Both the position numbers and the translations under genes were made by a program. This document shows, piece by piece, positions 43,121 to 49,881 of a stretch of 49,881 bases of DNA. Numbering within the stretch: the first letter of the stretch is position 1; the number at the start of each line of letters is the position of its first letter. Origin of the DNA: Methanobacteriota archaeon (GTDB lineage: Archaea; Thermoplasmatota; Poseidoniia; Poseidoniales; Thalassarchaeaceae); assembly GCA_019654055.1 (NCBI GenBank), contig BPDA01000008.1:1-49881 (forward strand), written 5' to 3'. A model generated the notes under the pieces. That model saw nothing but the letters and a program-made list of their open reading frames with translations. It ran no database searches and was not told where the DNA came from.

Positions 43121-43558
43121 ATGGTGAGCAAGCATCCTGGTAAGCAGCGTCGGACCAGTGGTAAGGCCGCCTTGCACGTCAAGCGCAAGCGGATTCGCGC
43201 ACGACTACTGTCCGACGACCCCGAACTGCAGGGCATCAGGACCGTCACCGTGCGAGCGGGCGACGAAGTAGAGGTCCTGCGCGGCGACTTCAGCAATCCA
43301 AACAGCGTCAAGGCAGATTCTCGAGGCAAGCGTCTGGGCCAATCCAGGGGCCGAGCCGGAATCAAGGCCAAGGTGGCCAGCGTCGATACAGAGAGAGGGA
43401 TGATCTTCGTCGACGGAATCACCTCCTCGACCGCTGACGGTAAGGAGGAGGGAATTCCCATCAGGCCATCGAACCTCATCGTCACTGCACTGTTCGAGGG
43501 TGACCCGCTGAGGATCAAGAGACTGATGGAGAGATCAGGGGGTGCCGCCGATGAGTAG
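43121..43558 (+). CDS. rpl24: 50S ribosomal protein L24
   Basis: This is archaeal L24 (L26e type), 145 residues, an early assembly protein of the large subunit. The KOW motif region reads GIRTVTVRAGDEVEVLRGDF, then GIKAKVASVDTERGMIFVDG and IPIRPSNLIVTALFEGDPLR. ATG 43121 is chosen because GAGGTGAT lies just upstream at 43109-43116, the same ribosome site seen before rps3 and rps8. GTG 43112 is also in frame. It overlaps rps4e by eight bases. Confidence 0.95.
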   Translation: MVSKHPGKQRRTSGKAALHVKRKRIRARLLSDDPELQGIRTVTVRAGDEVEVLRGDFSNPNSVKADSRGKRLGQSRGRAGIKAKVASVDTERGMIFVDGITSSTADGKEEGIPIRPSNLIVTALFEGDPLRIKRLMERSGGAADE

Positions 43559-44246
43559 GAGCCACATCAAGCGTCTAGTCATGCCACGCAGCTGGCCCCT
43601 TCCTCGCAAGTCCTCGATATGGGTCCAGAAGCCCAATCCCGGCGGTCACTCCATTGAGAACTGCATGCCCATGGCACTGGTTCTGCGCGACGTCCTCGGC
43701 GTCGCCCACACCCGCCGCGAGGCCAAGCGGATCCTGCACTCCCGAAAGGTCATGGTCGACGGACGGGTGGAGACCGACGACGGCCGTGGGGTTGGGCTGA
43801 TGGACGTCCTGACGGTAGGTCAGAGTAACTATCGCTGCGTGCTCGATGACAACGGCAAGCTCCGCTACCGGTCGATTCCGGCGAGCGCAGCGAGCAGCAA
43901 AATGTGTCGAGTCACCGGAAAGACGACTATCCGTGGCGCCAAGACGCAGCTGCACCTGCATGACGGCAGGAACCTACTGATGGACGACGCCTCAGCTTAC
44001 AAGAGCGGCGACAGCGTCGTAATCTCCCTGCCCGAGCAGGCGATAACATCTCATCTGCCATTCGCAGAAGGCGCCTTGGCCTACCTGACCGGCGGCAGCC
44101 ACATCGGCGAGACGGCAACCGTTCGCGAGCACGATGTAAAGCGCTCGTCCAAGGCAAACGAGGTCCAGTTCGACGACTTCCAGACCATTGCCGACTACGT
44201 TTTCGTCATCGGCGCAGAGTCTGACATCCCGGGGGCTGAGTCATGA
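43551..44246 (+). CDS. rps4e: 30S ribosomal protein S4e
   Basis: S4e is found only in archaea and eukaryotes, and is one of the markers that make this segment archaeal. It has 231 residues. It begins SRSHIKRLVMPRSWPLPRKS, then GHSIENCMPMALVLRDVLGV and the S4-like RNA-binding stretch THTRREAKRILHSRKVMVDG. A KOW-like end follows with ALAYLTGGSHIGETATV. The start is ATG 43551 after AGGGGGTG; the ORF is open from 43542. It overlaps rpl24 upstream and rpl5 downstream (ATGA). Confidence 0.96.
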   Translation: MSRSHIKRLVMPRSWPLPRKSSIWVQKPNPGGHSIENCMPMALVLRDVLGVAHTRREAKRILHSRKVMVDGRVETDDGRGVGLMDVLTVGQSNYRCVLDDNGKLRYRSIPASAASSKMCRVTGKTTIRGAKTQLHLHDGRNLLMDDASAYKSGDSVVISLPEQAITSHLPFAEGALAYLTGGSHIGETATVREHDVKRSSKANEVQFDDFQTIADYVFVIGAESDIPGAES

Positions 44247-44770
44247 GCAATGAGGGCAATTCCATGATGGCTCCGTCCATCACCAAGGTCACCGTCAACA
44301 TCGGTGTCGGCGAGGGCGGCCAGAGGCTTCAGCTCGCCGAGAAGGTTCTGGAGGTGCTCACCGGCATGAAGCCAGTGCGCACTCTGGCCACGCAGACCAA
44401 CCGCGACCTCGGGACGCGTAGGGGTGCTCCGATAGGCTGCAAGGTGACAATTCGCGGCGACGACGAGATCCAGAAGTTCCTCACGGACGCGTTCTGGGTC
44501 AGGCAGAACAACCTGCCAGCCTACAACTTCGACTCCCAGGGCAACCTCTCCTTTGGAATCTCGGACTACACCGACTTCCCGAAGCAGAAGTACGACCCCG
44601 ACATCGGCATCTTCGGGATGGACATCAACGTCGTCCTCGAGAGGCCGGGACATCGGGTGTCGAGACGCCGACAGAGGAGCTCCAAGGTCGGCATGAGGCA
44701 CAGGGTTGGCCGCGAGGAGAGCAAGCAGTGGTTCCAAGAGCGCTACGAGCTCGAGATAGTGGAGGAGTGA
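44243..44770 (+). CDS. rpl5: 50S ribosomal protein L5
   Basis: This is archaeal L5 (L11e type), 175 residues, which binds 5S rRNA and contacts tRNA in the P site. Conserved parts are [52 protein letters not shown] and [20 protein letters not shown] with [13 protein letters not shown]. The start overlaps the rps4e stop by four bases. A second start ATG eight codons later (APSITKVT) cannot be excluded. Confidence 0.96.
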   Translation: MSNEGNSMMAPSITKVTVNIGVGEGGQRLQLAEKVLEVLTGMKPVRTLATQTNRDLGTRRGAPIGCKVTIRGDDEIQKFLTDAFWVRQNNLPAYNFDSQGNLSFGISDYTDFPKQKYDPDIGIFGMDINVVLERPGHRVSRRRQRSSKVGMRHRVGREESKQWFQERYELEIVEE

Positions 44771-44775
44771 GAAGG

Positions 44776-44928
44776 ATGGCGCACGACCACGGCAAGGAGA
44801 TAGGGCGTTCCAATGGCTGCAGGCGCTGCGGCCGCAAGCGTGGCCTGATTCGCCGACACGGCCTGAGGCTGTGCAGGCAGTGCTTTCGGGACGTGGCCCC
44901 AGATATAGGATTCAAGAAATACTCGTGA
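44776..44928 (+). CDS. rps14: 30S ribosomal protein S14, zinc-binding type
   Basis: This 50-residue S14 (S29e type) lies in the small-subunit head. Its zinc site is formed by CRRC and CRQC, separated by 14 residues ([14 protein letters not shown] between them). It ends in the conserved [14 protein letters not shown]. The start ATG 44776 follows GGAGGAGTGAGAAGG and lies five bases after the rpl5 stop; the longer open frame upstream is inside rpl5. The next gene follows after ten bases. Confidence 0.95.
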   Translation: MAHDHGKEIGRSNGCRRCGRKRGLIRRHGLRLCRQCFRDVAPDIGFKKYS

Positions 44929-44938
44929 GGTGATGTAA

Positions 44939-45328
44939 ATGCAGTTTGACCCCCTAAGTGACGCGTTCGCGCGAATATTCAATGCCGAGCAAGCCGGTCA
45001 CTACGAAGTGACCGTCAAGCCCGCCAGCAAGATGCTGGGCAGCATGCTTTCCATCATGCAGGCATCCGACTACATCGGCGAGTACGAGAAGCTGGATAAC
45101 GGACGCGGCGGCTCTTACCGGGTTGAGCTCATAGGGGCCATAAACCGCTGCGGCATAATCAAGCCGAGGCACTCCGTGAGGCGCGCCGAGTTCGAGAAGT
45201 GGGAGTCAAGGTACCTGCCCGCACGCGACCTAGGGCTGCTGATACTAACCACGAACCAGGGCGTCATGAACCACTACGACGCCAAGAAGGAGAGAGTTGG
45301 CGGGAGACTTCTCGCATACATTTTCTGA
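44939..45328 (+). CDS. rps8: 30S ribosomal protein S8
   Basis: This is universal S8, archaeal form (S15a type), 129 residues, a central assembly protein of the small subunit. It shows DPLSDAFARIFNAEQAGHYE, MLGSMLSIMQASDYIGEYE, LIGAINRCGIIKPRHSV and LPARDLGLLILTTNQGVMNH. The ribosome site GAGGTGATG is eight bases upstream. Length and motifs are normal. Confidence 0.96.
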   Translation: MQFDPLSDAFARIFNAEQAGHYEVTVKPASKMLGSMLSIMQASDYIGEYEKLDNGRGGSYRVELIGAINRCGIIKPRHSVRRAEFEKWESRYLPARDLGLLILTTNQGVMNHYDAKKERVGGRLLAYIF

Positions 45329-45340
45329 AGGAGGGATAAA

Positions 45341-45892
45341 ATGCCGAAACTAGCCCACATCTCGCACTCGATCGCACTCCCTGAAGGCGCGAGCGCGAGC
45401 ATCGACGGGGACGTCGTGACAATCTCCAAGGACGGGCAGTCGCTATCTCGCGAGTTCCGTCACCACAAGGTCGAGGTCAGGACGGGCGAGGGGGCACTAG
45501 AGGTGTTCACCAATCTCCCCCGACGCTCCGACAAGGCCCTCGCCGGGACTTGGGCCGCGCACCTGAGAAACATGGCCCGCGGCGTCGACGAAGGCTTCGA
45601 GTATCGCCTGAAGGCGGTTTTCAGCCACTTCCCCATGAGTCTCAAGGTGGATGGCAATCAGTTCACGATCAACAACCTGTTCGGTGAGAAGGTCCCTCGA
45701 GTGGCAGCGCTGCCTTGGAGCCCTGCCGAGGTCGAGGTCCGCGTCGAGAACAAGACTGATGTGGTGGTCAAGGGGGCCGACCGCGAGAAGGTCGGTCAGA
45801 CGGCTGCCAACATCGAGCGTGCTTGCAAAATCAAGAAGCGAGACAGGCGAGTCTTCCAAGATGGAATCTACATCGTCTCGAAGGGAGCATGA
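45341..45892 (+). CDS. rpl6: 50S ribosomal protein L6
   Basis: This is universal L6, archaeal form (L9e type), 183 residues, at the base of the factor-binding site. Conserved parts are SIALPEGASASIDGDVVTIS, GTWAAHLRNMARGVDEGFEY, LKAVFSHFPMSLKVDGNQFT and FLGEK-like NLFGEKVPRVA. GAAGGAGGGATAAA precedes the ATG. The end (RRVFQDGIYIVSKGA) is typical. It is followed after four bases by rpl32e. Confidence 0.96.
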   Translation: MPKLAHISHSIALPEGASASIDGDVVTISKDGQSLSREFRHHKVEVRTGEGALEVFTNLPRRSDKALAGTWAAHLRNMARGVDEGFEYRLKAVFSHFPMSLKVDGNQFTINNLFGEKVPRVAALPWSPAEVEVRVENKTDVVVKGADREKVGQTAANIERACKIKKRDRRVFQDGIYIVSKGA

Positions 45893-45896
45893 TAGC

Positions 45897-46544
45897 ATGG
45901 ACGAGGAATACGAGGAACTCACAGTCGCCCAACTCAAGGACATCCTGCGCGAGCGCGGGCTGCCCGTTTCCGGCAAGAAGGCCGAGCTAATCGACCGACT
46001 GGCCGAGGACGATGGCGCCCCCGAACCGGAGCCGGACTACGAGGAAGAGGTTGGCGACGACGACTTCGATGACGACGACGACTTCTTCGACGACGAGTGG
46101 GATGACTTCCACGTCGCCCGGCAGAAACCGGTTCTCGACGACTCAACGATCTCTGACATCGAGTTGCTGAACGCCCAGAAGAAGAAGCAGCCCGCCTTCA
46201 GGAGGCAGGAGTGGTTCCGTTACAGAAGACTCTCCAAGACTGGTTGGAGGAAGCCGAAGGGCATGCAGTCGAGCCAGCGAGTCAACCGCAAGTACCGTTC
46301 TCCCATGGCTAGGGTCGGGTACCGCAAGATCGCATCCGTCAGAGGCCTGCACCCATCAGGATTCGAGGAGGTCATGGTACACAAGCCAGCCGACCTCGAC
46401 GGCATCGACCCAGAGCGTCAGGCTGTCCGCATCGGCTCCACGGTCGGCAACAGGAAGCGAGCGCAGATTCACGACCGCGCCGACGACTTAGGGCTCAGGG
46501 TACTGAACCGGAGACGCTTCGAGCGCAGGGGGGACTTGCAATGA
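45897..46544 (+). CDS. rpl32e: 50S ribosomal protein L32e with N-terminal SAP domain
   Basis: The C-terminal 130 residues are L32e, a large-subunit protein of archaea and eukaryotes: RRQEWFRYRRLSKTGWRKPK, RVNRKYRSPMARVGYRK and VRGLHPSGFEEVMVHKPADL. The N-terminus is different: residues 5-37 (YEELTVAQLKDILRERGLPV, then SGKKAELIDRLAED) match the SAP nucleic-acid-binding helix-extended-helix motif. An Asp-rich linker of about 45 residues joins the two. The start ATG 45897 lies four bases after rpl6, and no stop or start separates the parts, so it is a genuine fusion. The total of 215 residues exceeds the usual 130-240 only modestly. The stop overlaps rpl19e (ATGA). Confidence 0.94.
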   Translation: MDEEYEELTVAQLKDILRERGLPVSGKKAELIDRLAEDDGAPEPEPDYEEEVGDDDFDDDDDFFDDEWDDFHVARQKPVLDDSTISDIELLNAQKKKQPAFRRQEWFRYRRLSKTGWRKPKGMQSSQRVNRKYRSPMARVGYRKIASVRGLHPSGFEEVMVHKPADLDGIDPERQAVRIGSTVGNRKRAQIHDRADDLGLRVLNRRRFERRGDLQ

Positions 46545-47017
46545 TGATCACCAACCAGAAGCGGATGGCCGCCCAGATACTCTCTAGGAAGGAGGGCAGG
46601 CAGGTCGGCGTCCACCGCGTCTGGATTCACCCGGACTACCTCGACGAGGTCTCGAGCGCCGTCCAGAAGGACGACATCCGGGAACTGATTGAAGAGGGTC
46701 TGATCAGGGCCAAGCCGATCAAGGGAACCAGTCGAGTGAGGGCCCGCAAGGCAGCGGCCCAGAGGTCGAAGGGCCGTCGCAAGGGCCACGGCTCGCGCAA
46801 GGGCAGCGCCAACTCACGCAACCCGAAGAAGAAGCGCTGGATGAGCCTGATTAGGGCTCAGCGCAGGGAACTCAAGGAACTCCGATCGAGTGAAACTCTG
46901 ACTCCGTCGCAGTACCGCTACTACTACCGCAAGTCGAAGGGCGGTTCATACAGGTCGATAGCCCACATGCGTTCGAACATGGAACTAGACGATATTTCTC
47001 TAGGGGGTGATGAGTGA
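46541..47017 (+). CDS. rpl19e: 50S ribosomal protein L19e
   Basis: L19e is an archaeal/eukaryotic large-subunit protein that also forms an inter-subunit bridge. Its 158 residues include NQKRMAAQILSRKEGRQVGV, VWIHPDYLDEVSSAVQKDD, IRELIEEGLIRAKPIKGTSR and the basic RKGHGSRKGSANSRNPKKKR. It ends with an acidic tail. Two start codons in tandem (46541 and 46544) are possible; the first overlaps the rpl32e stop. The stop overlaps the rpl18 start (TGATG). Confidence 0.96.
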   Translation: MMITNQKRMAAQILSRKEGRQVGVHRVWIHPDYLDEVSSAVQKDDIRELIEEGLIRAKPIKGTSRVRARKAAAQRSKGRRKGHGSRKGSANSRNPKKKRWMSLIRAQRRELKELRSSETLTPSQYRYYYRKSKGGSYRSIAHMRSNMELDDISLGGDE

Positions 47018-47523
47018 TGGCCCACGGTAAGCGGCAGAGACTGCGCTTCAAGCGGCGCCGCAGCGGCAGGACCGACTACAGGCGCCGTCTGAGGATGCTA
47101 AGGGGCGGCGCACCCCGAGCAGTCGTCAGGGTCTCCAACACCCAAGTGACGTGCCAGTTGGTCGAGTTCGGGATGGGCGGAGACAGCATCGTCGCCTCTG
47201 TCAACGGCAAGACGCTGGCCAAGCACGGCTGGCCCGCAGGGGCATCGAGAAAGTCTGTCCCCGCCTGCTACGTCGCAGGGTACGCGCTCGCCAAGTCCGC
47301 CATCGCCGCGGGCCATGACAGCGCCATACTAGACATCGGACTCGCGTCCTCATCGTCGGGCGGACGCGTGTTCGCTGCCCTCAGGGGCATGGTCGACGCG
47401 GGACTGGACGTGCCGCACGGTGCGGACGTGCTGCCTGATGACGACAGGGTAAACGGAACTCACATCGACGACTCAATCGCCGCAGCGGTCGAGTCGGCGA
47501 AGAAAGCGATAGAGGGTGCATAG
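47017..47523 (+). CDS. rpl18: 50S ribosomal protein L18
   Basis: This is archaeal L18 (L5e type), 168 residues, which carries 5S rRNA to the large subunit. It shows RFKRRRSGRTDYRRRLRMLR, VRVSNTQVTCQLVEF, AGYALAKSAIAAGHDSAILD and the C-terminal half with GMVDAGLDVPHGADVLPDDD. ATG 47017 is favoured, with GGGGGTGA just upstream; GTG 47014 is in frame too. It ends one base before the rps5 start. Confidence 0.95.
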   Translation: MAHGKRQRLRFKRRRSGRTDYRRRLRMLRGGAPRAVVRVSNTQVTCQLVEFGMGGDSIVASVNGKTLAKHGWPAGASRKSVPACYVAGYALAKSAIAAGHDSAILDIGLASSSSGGRVFAALRGMVDAGLDVPHGADVLPDDDRVNGTHIDDSIAAAVESAKKAIEGA

Positions 47524-47524
47524 T

Positions 47525-48328
47525 ATGAGCGAGGAACCGGCAGAGCAGCCAACAGAGGAGCCCATCGAGGAGCCCATCGAGGAACCCGTCAACCTAGCCC
47601 CTGGCCTAGCCATGGCGCTGGCGCCCCAGGAGGAGCAGGAAGGGGACGCCCGCCGCCGCAGAGGTCCCGACCCGCTGGCCGCGCTGAGGGCATGGGAGCC
47701 CCGCACGCGCCTAGGCCGGATGGTCGCTAGCGGGGAGATCTACACCTACGAGCAGGCCTTGGACACCGGCCTGCCCGTACGCGAGGTCGAGATCGTTGAC
47801 GCCCTACTGCCGGACCTGACCGACGACGTGCTCTCGGTCAACATGATTCAGAGGATGACCGACTCAGGCCGCAGGGTGAGGTTCAACGTGCTATGCGCCG
47901 TCGGCAACGGGGACGGCTACGTCGGCCTGTCCGTATGCAAGGGCAAGGAGGTTGCTAGCACCATCCGTAAGGCCATCGACAAGGCCAAGCTCAATCTCGT
48001 CACCGTGATGCGCGGCAATGGCTCATGGGAATCTTCGGAGGGGCCTGGGACCAGCGTCCCGTTCAAGGTGACCGGGGACTCGGGCTCGACCAGAGTCACA
48101 CTGATGCCCGCACCCGCGGGCAAGGGACTTGTCATTGGGGACTACGGCCGCAGGGTCCTAGTCCTAGCCGGCATCACCGACGTATGGTCGCGCTCGGCAG
48201 GGCAGACCCGGACCACAATCAACTTCGCTCGCGCCACCTTCAATGCGCTGGTCGAGCTCAACCGGACTCGAATCACCGAGGCCGACCGCACTAGGCTCAA
48301 CATCACCGAGGGGAGGATCATCAGATGA
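47525..48328 (+). CDS. rps5: 30S ribosomal protein S5 with acidic N-terminal repeat extension
   Basis: This is archaeal S5 (S2e type), 267 residues, which helps monitor decoding. The core is DSGRRVRFNVLCAVGNGDGY, VGLSVCKGKEVASTIRKAID, GTSVPFKVTGDSGSTRVTLM and GITDVWSRSAGQTRTTINFA. The first 55 residues are an acidic, proline-rich extension with EEPIEEPIEEPV, encoded by tandem 12-base copies near 47556-47591. The start ATG 47525 follows GAGGGTG; GTG 47516 is in frame. The extension is not part of the S5 fold and probably projects from the ribosome. The stop overlaps rpl30. Confidence 0.95.
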   Translation: MSEEPAEQPTEEPIEEPIEEPVNLAPGLAMALAPQEEQEGDARRRRGPDPLAALRAWEPRTRLGRMVASGEIYTYEQALDTGLPVREVEIVDALLPDLTDDVLSVNMIQRMTDSGRRVRFNVLCAVGNGDGYVGLSVCKGKEVASTIRKAIDKAKLNLVTVMRGNGSWESSEGPGTSVPFKVTGDSGSTRVTLMPAPAGKGLVIGDYGRRVLVLAGITDVWSRSAGQTRTTINFARATFNALVELNRTRITEADRTRLNITEGRIIR

Positions 48329-48795
48329 CTTTCCTAGTGATACGCGTCCGCAGTGACCGTGGTGTCAAGCCGAAGATTCGCCACACCATGTCGATGCTCA
48401 ACCTGACCAAGGTCAACCACGCCGTGCTAGTGCCTGACACCCCTGCCTACGCCGGGATGCTGCAGAAGGCCAAGGACTACGTTACTTGGGGCGAGGTCGA
48501 CGCTGACACAATCTCCGAGCTCATCTCGCAGAGGGGCCGCATGATTGGAGACAAGCCAATCACCAACGCTGTCATCAAGTCCGGAAGCGAGTTCTCGACC
48601 ATAAACGCGCTATCGAAAGCCATCGCCTCAGGCGATGCACGGACCAACGCCGTCGAGGGGATGAAGCCAGTCTTCCGGCTGCACCCGCCAAGGGGGGCCA
48701 AGGGCTGGGGAGGCATCAAGCGCAGCTTCTCCACTGGCGGCGCTTTAGGATTCAGGGGCGAGGCGATATCAGACCTCGTGGGAAGGATGATTTGA
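48325..48795 (+). CDS. rpl30: 50S ribosomal protein L30
   Basis: This is archaeal L30 (L7e type), 156 residues of the large subunit. The N-terminal strand LVIRVRSDRGVKPKIRHTM, then MLNLTKVNHAVLVPDTPAYA, GMLQKAKDYVTWGEVDADT and the C-terminal FRLHPPRGAKGWGGIKRSFS all match. The start overlaps the rps5 stop by four bases (ATGA). Length and motifs are normal for archaea. Confidence 0.96.
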   Translation: MTFLVIRVRSDRGVKPKIRHTMSMLNLTKVNHAVLVPDTPAYAGMLQKAKDYVTWGEVDADTISELISQRGRMIGDKPITNAVIKSGSEFSTINALSKAIASGDARTNAVEGMKPVFRLHPPRGAKGWGGIKRSFSTGGALGFRGEAISDLVGRMI

Positions 48796-48804
48796 GGGAT
48801 AGAC

Positions 48805-49233
48805 ATGGTTTCACGAACGAACAAGTTCCGAGGTCGCAGCCGCTATCACGGCCGTGGCAAGAAGGCCGGCCGAGGGGCCGGCAAGAGAGGCGGTCGTGGT
48901 AACGCGGGAATCAACAAGCACAGGCTGATGACGCGATTGAAGTACATGCCTGGGCACTGGGGAATGTACGGCTTCAACCGACACCCCAGTCTGCGCAACG
49001 TGAACATCTCGATCAACCTGCAGAAGGTGCAGGAGCTCGCTGAGGGCGATTCCATAGACCTCGGCGAGATGGGCTACGACAAGTTGCTCGGCAAGGGCAG
49101 AATCGACCGCGCCATCAACATCACCGTCGCCGAGGCTAGCGCTCGTGCCATCGAGAAGGTCGAGGCGGCCGGTGGCTCCGTAACCGTCGGGGAAGACGGC
49201 GACGGCGACTGGGACGAGTGGGAAGAGGAGTGA
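48805..49233 (+). CDS. rpl15: 50S ribosomal protein L15
   Basis: This is archaeal L15 (L27a type), 142 residues of the large subunit. The N-terminal glycine/arginine-rich part GRGKKAGRGAGKRGGRGNAG contacts rRNA; KYMPGHWGMYGFNRHPSLRN and INITVAEASARAIEKVEAAG follow. The last 15 residues are strongly acidic (GEDGDGDWDEWEEE). It lies nine bases after rpl30. The position directly before secY is the universal order. Confidence 0.95.
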   Translation: MVSRTNKFRGRSRYHGRGKKAGRGAGKRGGRGNAGINKHRLMTRLKYMPGHWGMYGFNRHPSLRNVNISINLQKVQELAEGDSIDLGEMGYDKLLGKGRIDRAINITVAEASARAIEKVEAAGGSVTVGEDGDGDWDEWEEE

Positions 49234-49238
49234 TTCCC

Positions 49239-49881
49239 ATGGTCGACCGCCGAGCGAGCCCGATTGGAATCGCAATAATGGTGGTGATTTACTGGGGCGC
49301 CCTGCTATACTGGCTGAGGGGTGACCTGTTCGACGGCTCTGCGGACGAGCAGACGCGCGCTCTGAAGATGTTCCTCGTTTCATTCCTCTACGTCGGCTAC
49401 GTCATGTGGGCGACCATGCGGGACCTGCCTGATAACATCAGGGAAATTCCATTCATAGGCAAGTCTCTGAAGGGCCTGATATGGCTCATCTTCGTATTGG
49501 CCCTAGCCTATTGGGGATGGGTCGACAAGGCCGCAGTTGGATTCCTGCTGGTAGGCGTCGCACTGCTGGGGCTGGGGGCGACAATGGCTATCACGTGCCT
49601 GGCCTACTCTGGTTCCGAGTCAAGCAGACTCTACGCACTATCACGTCTGGTTGACGTCTACCCCAGCATAACCAAGCCCGAGGGACACGTCAGGTTCAAC
49701 CAGAAGATGTGGACGACCGTACTGGTCCTCATCATCTACTTCATGATGACCAACGTGATGATCTACGGGCTCTCAGACTCCACGCTCGACATCTTTTCCT
49801 CGTTCCGGGCCATCATGGCCGGTGCCTCTGGCTCGATCATGCATCTTGGGATAGGCCCAATCGTCACCGGCTCAATCATCA
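49239..49881 (+). CDS. secY: Preprotein translocase subunit SecY, N-terminally extended, 3' partial
   Basis: This is the protein-conducting channel subunit, cut by the window end; 214 residues are visible. From about residue 140 the sequence follows archaeal SecY: LVDVYPSITKPEGHVRFNQK is the usual N-terminal stretch, and SGSIMHLGIGPIVTGSII with the plug region follows a first SecY helix. The 135 residues before it are extra. They contain four hydrophobic segments (about 8-26, 45-62, 82-99 and 104-125: IGIAIMVVIYWGALLYWL, MFLVSFLYVGYVMW, LIWLIFVLALAYWGWV, AAVGFLLVGVALLGLGATMA). No stop or ribosome site separates them from SecY. The start ATG 49239 is five bases after rpl15, preceded by GAGGAG. 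Confidence 0.9.
   Translation, partial: MVDRRASPIGIAIMVVIYWGALLYWLRGDLFDGSADEQTRALKMFLVSFLYVGYVMWATMRDLPDNIREIPFIGKSLKGLIWLIFVLALAYWGWVDKAAVGFLLVGVALLGLGATMAITCLAYSGSESSRLYALSRLVDVYPSITKPEGHVRFNQKMWTTVLVLIIYFMMTNVMIYGLSDSTLDIFSSFRAIMAGASGSIMHLGIGPIVTGSII

Overview
The window is archaeal. It carries an unbroken archaeal S10/spc ribosomal block (L3 to SecY, including S4e, L32e, L19e, an aIF1/SUI1 gene and the RNase P subunit Rnp1), a group II chaperonin (thermosome) and a tRNA-Trp gene whose intron sits at the canonical archaeal position. The large secreted surface protein, peptide importer, subtilase and D-amino-acid oxidase-like enzyme suggest a protein-degrading planktonic euryarchaeon. My best guess is Marine Group II (Poseidoniales, Thermoplasmatota) or a close relative; that is inference, because no marker gene was searched.

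Layout. 1-7062 (+): a peptide/oligopeptide ABC importer in the order binding protein (5' end outside the window), DppB, DppC, DppD, DppF, plus a small membrane protein. DppC and DppD carry large extra membrane segments. 7034-8281 (-): an MFS exporter-like protein, divergent from 8541-14009 (+), which holds two glutamate-synthase-type FMN barrels and a glutamine amidotransferase/GXGXG gene broken by two frameshifts. 14031-14933 (-): a D-amino-acid oxidase-family enzyme. 14942-15220 (+): a small zinc ribbon protein. 15326-18181 (-): a cluster of small membrane proteins (CPBP protease, DUF805 protein, two unknowns and a coiled-coil membrane protein) with several frameshifts. 18332-21462 (+): a DUF92 protein and a large secreted/membrane protein with a redoxin-like domain. 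21524-21712: tRNA-Trp with a box C/D intron. 21791-23927 (+): a subtilisin-family protease broken by two frameshifts. 23985-25358 (+): an aminotransferase with a membrane tail, abutting a convergent membrane protein (25359-26456, -). 26615-30085 (+): a surface protein of about 1150 residues. 30168-31784 (+): thermosome subunit. 31886-34716 (+): a ferredoxin-flavodoxin-SdhB-like fusion followed by an HdrB/SdhE-like protein, both stripped of most iron-sulfur ligands. 34756-36510 (-): a Hef/FANCM-type helicase. 36802-49881 (+): the ribosomal block, ending in an N-terminally extended, 3'-truncated SecY.

How the genes fit together. The left third points to import and nitrogen handling of peptides and amino acids: importer, glutamate-synthase-like module and amino-acid oxidase. 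The middle is envelope-related. The right third is translation and secretion, with many ATGA or TGATG overlaps and GAGGTGA-type Shine-Dalgarno sites complementary to the archaeal 16S 3' end.

The observations most worth following are the tRNA-Trp intron, whose box C/D guide is placed exactly to direct 2'-O-methylation of C34; the cluster-less SdhB/SdhE-like pair fused to a ferredoxin and flavodoxin; the ABC ATPase with transmembrane insertions inside its nucleotide-binding domain; SecY with four extra N-terminal helices; and L32e with an N-terminal SAP domain. At least eight frameshifts lie between 12.1 and 22.2 kb and none is visible elsewhere, so sequence quality in that segment should be checked before any gene there is called a pseudogene.
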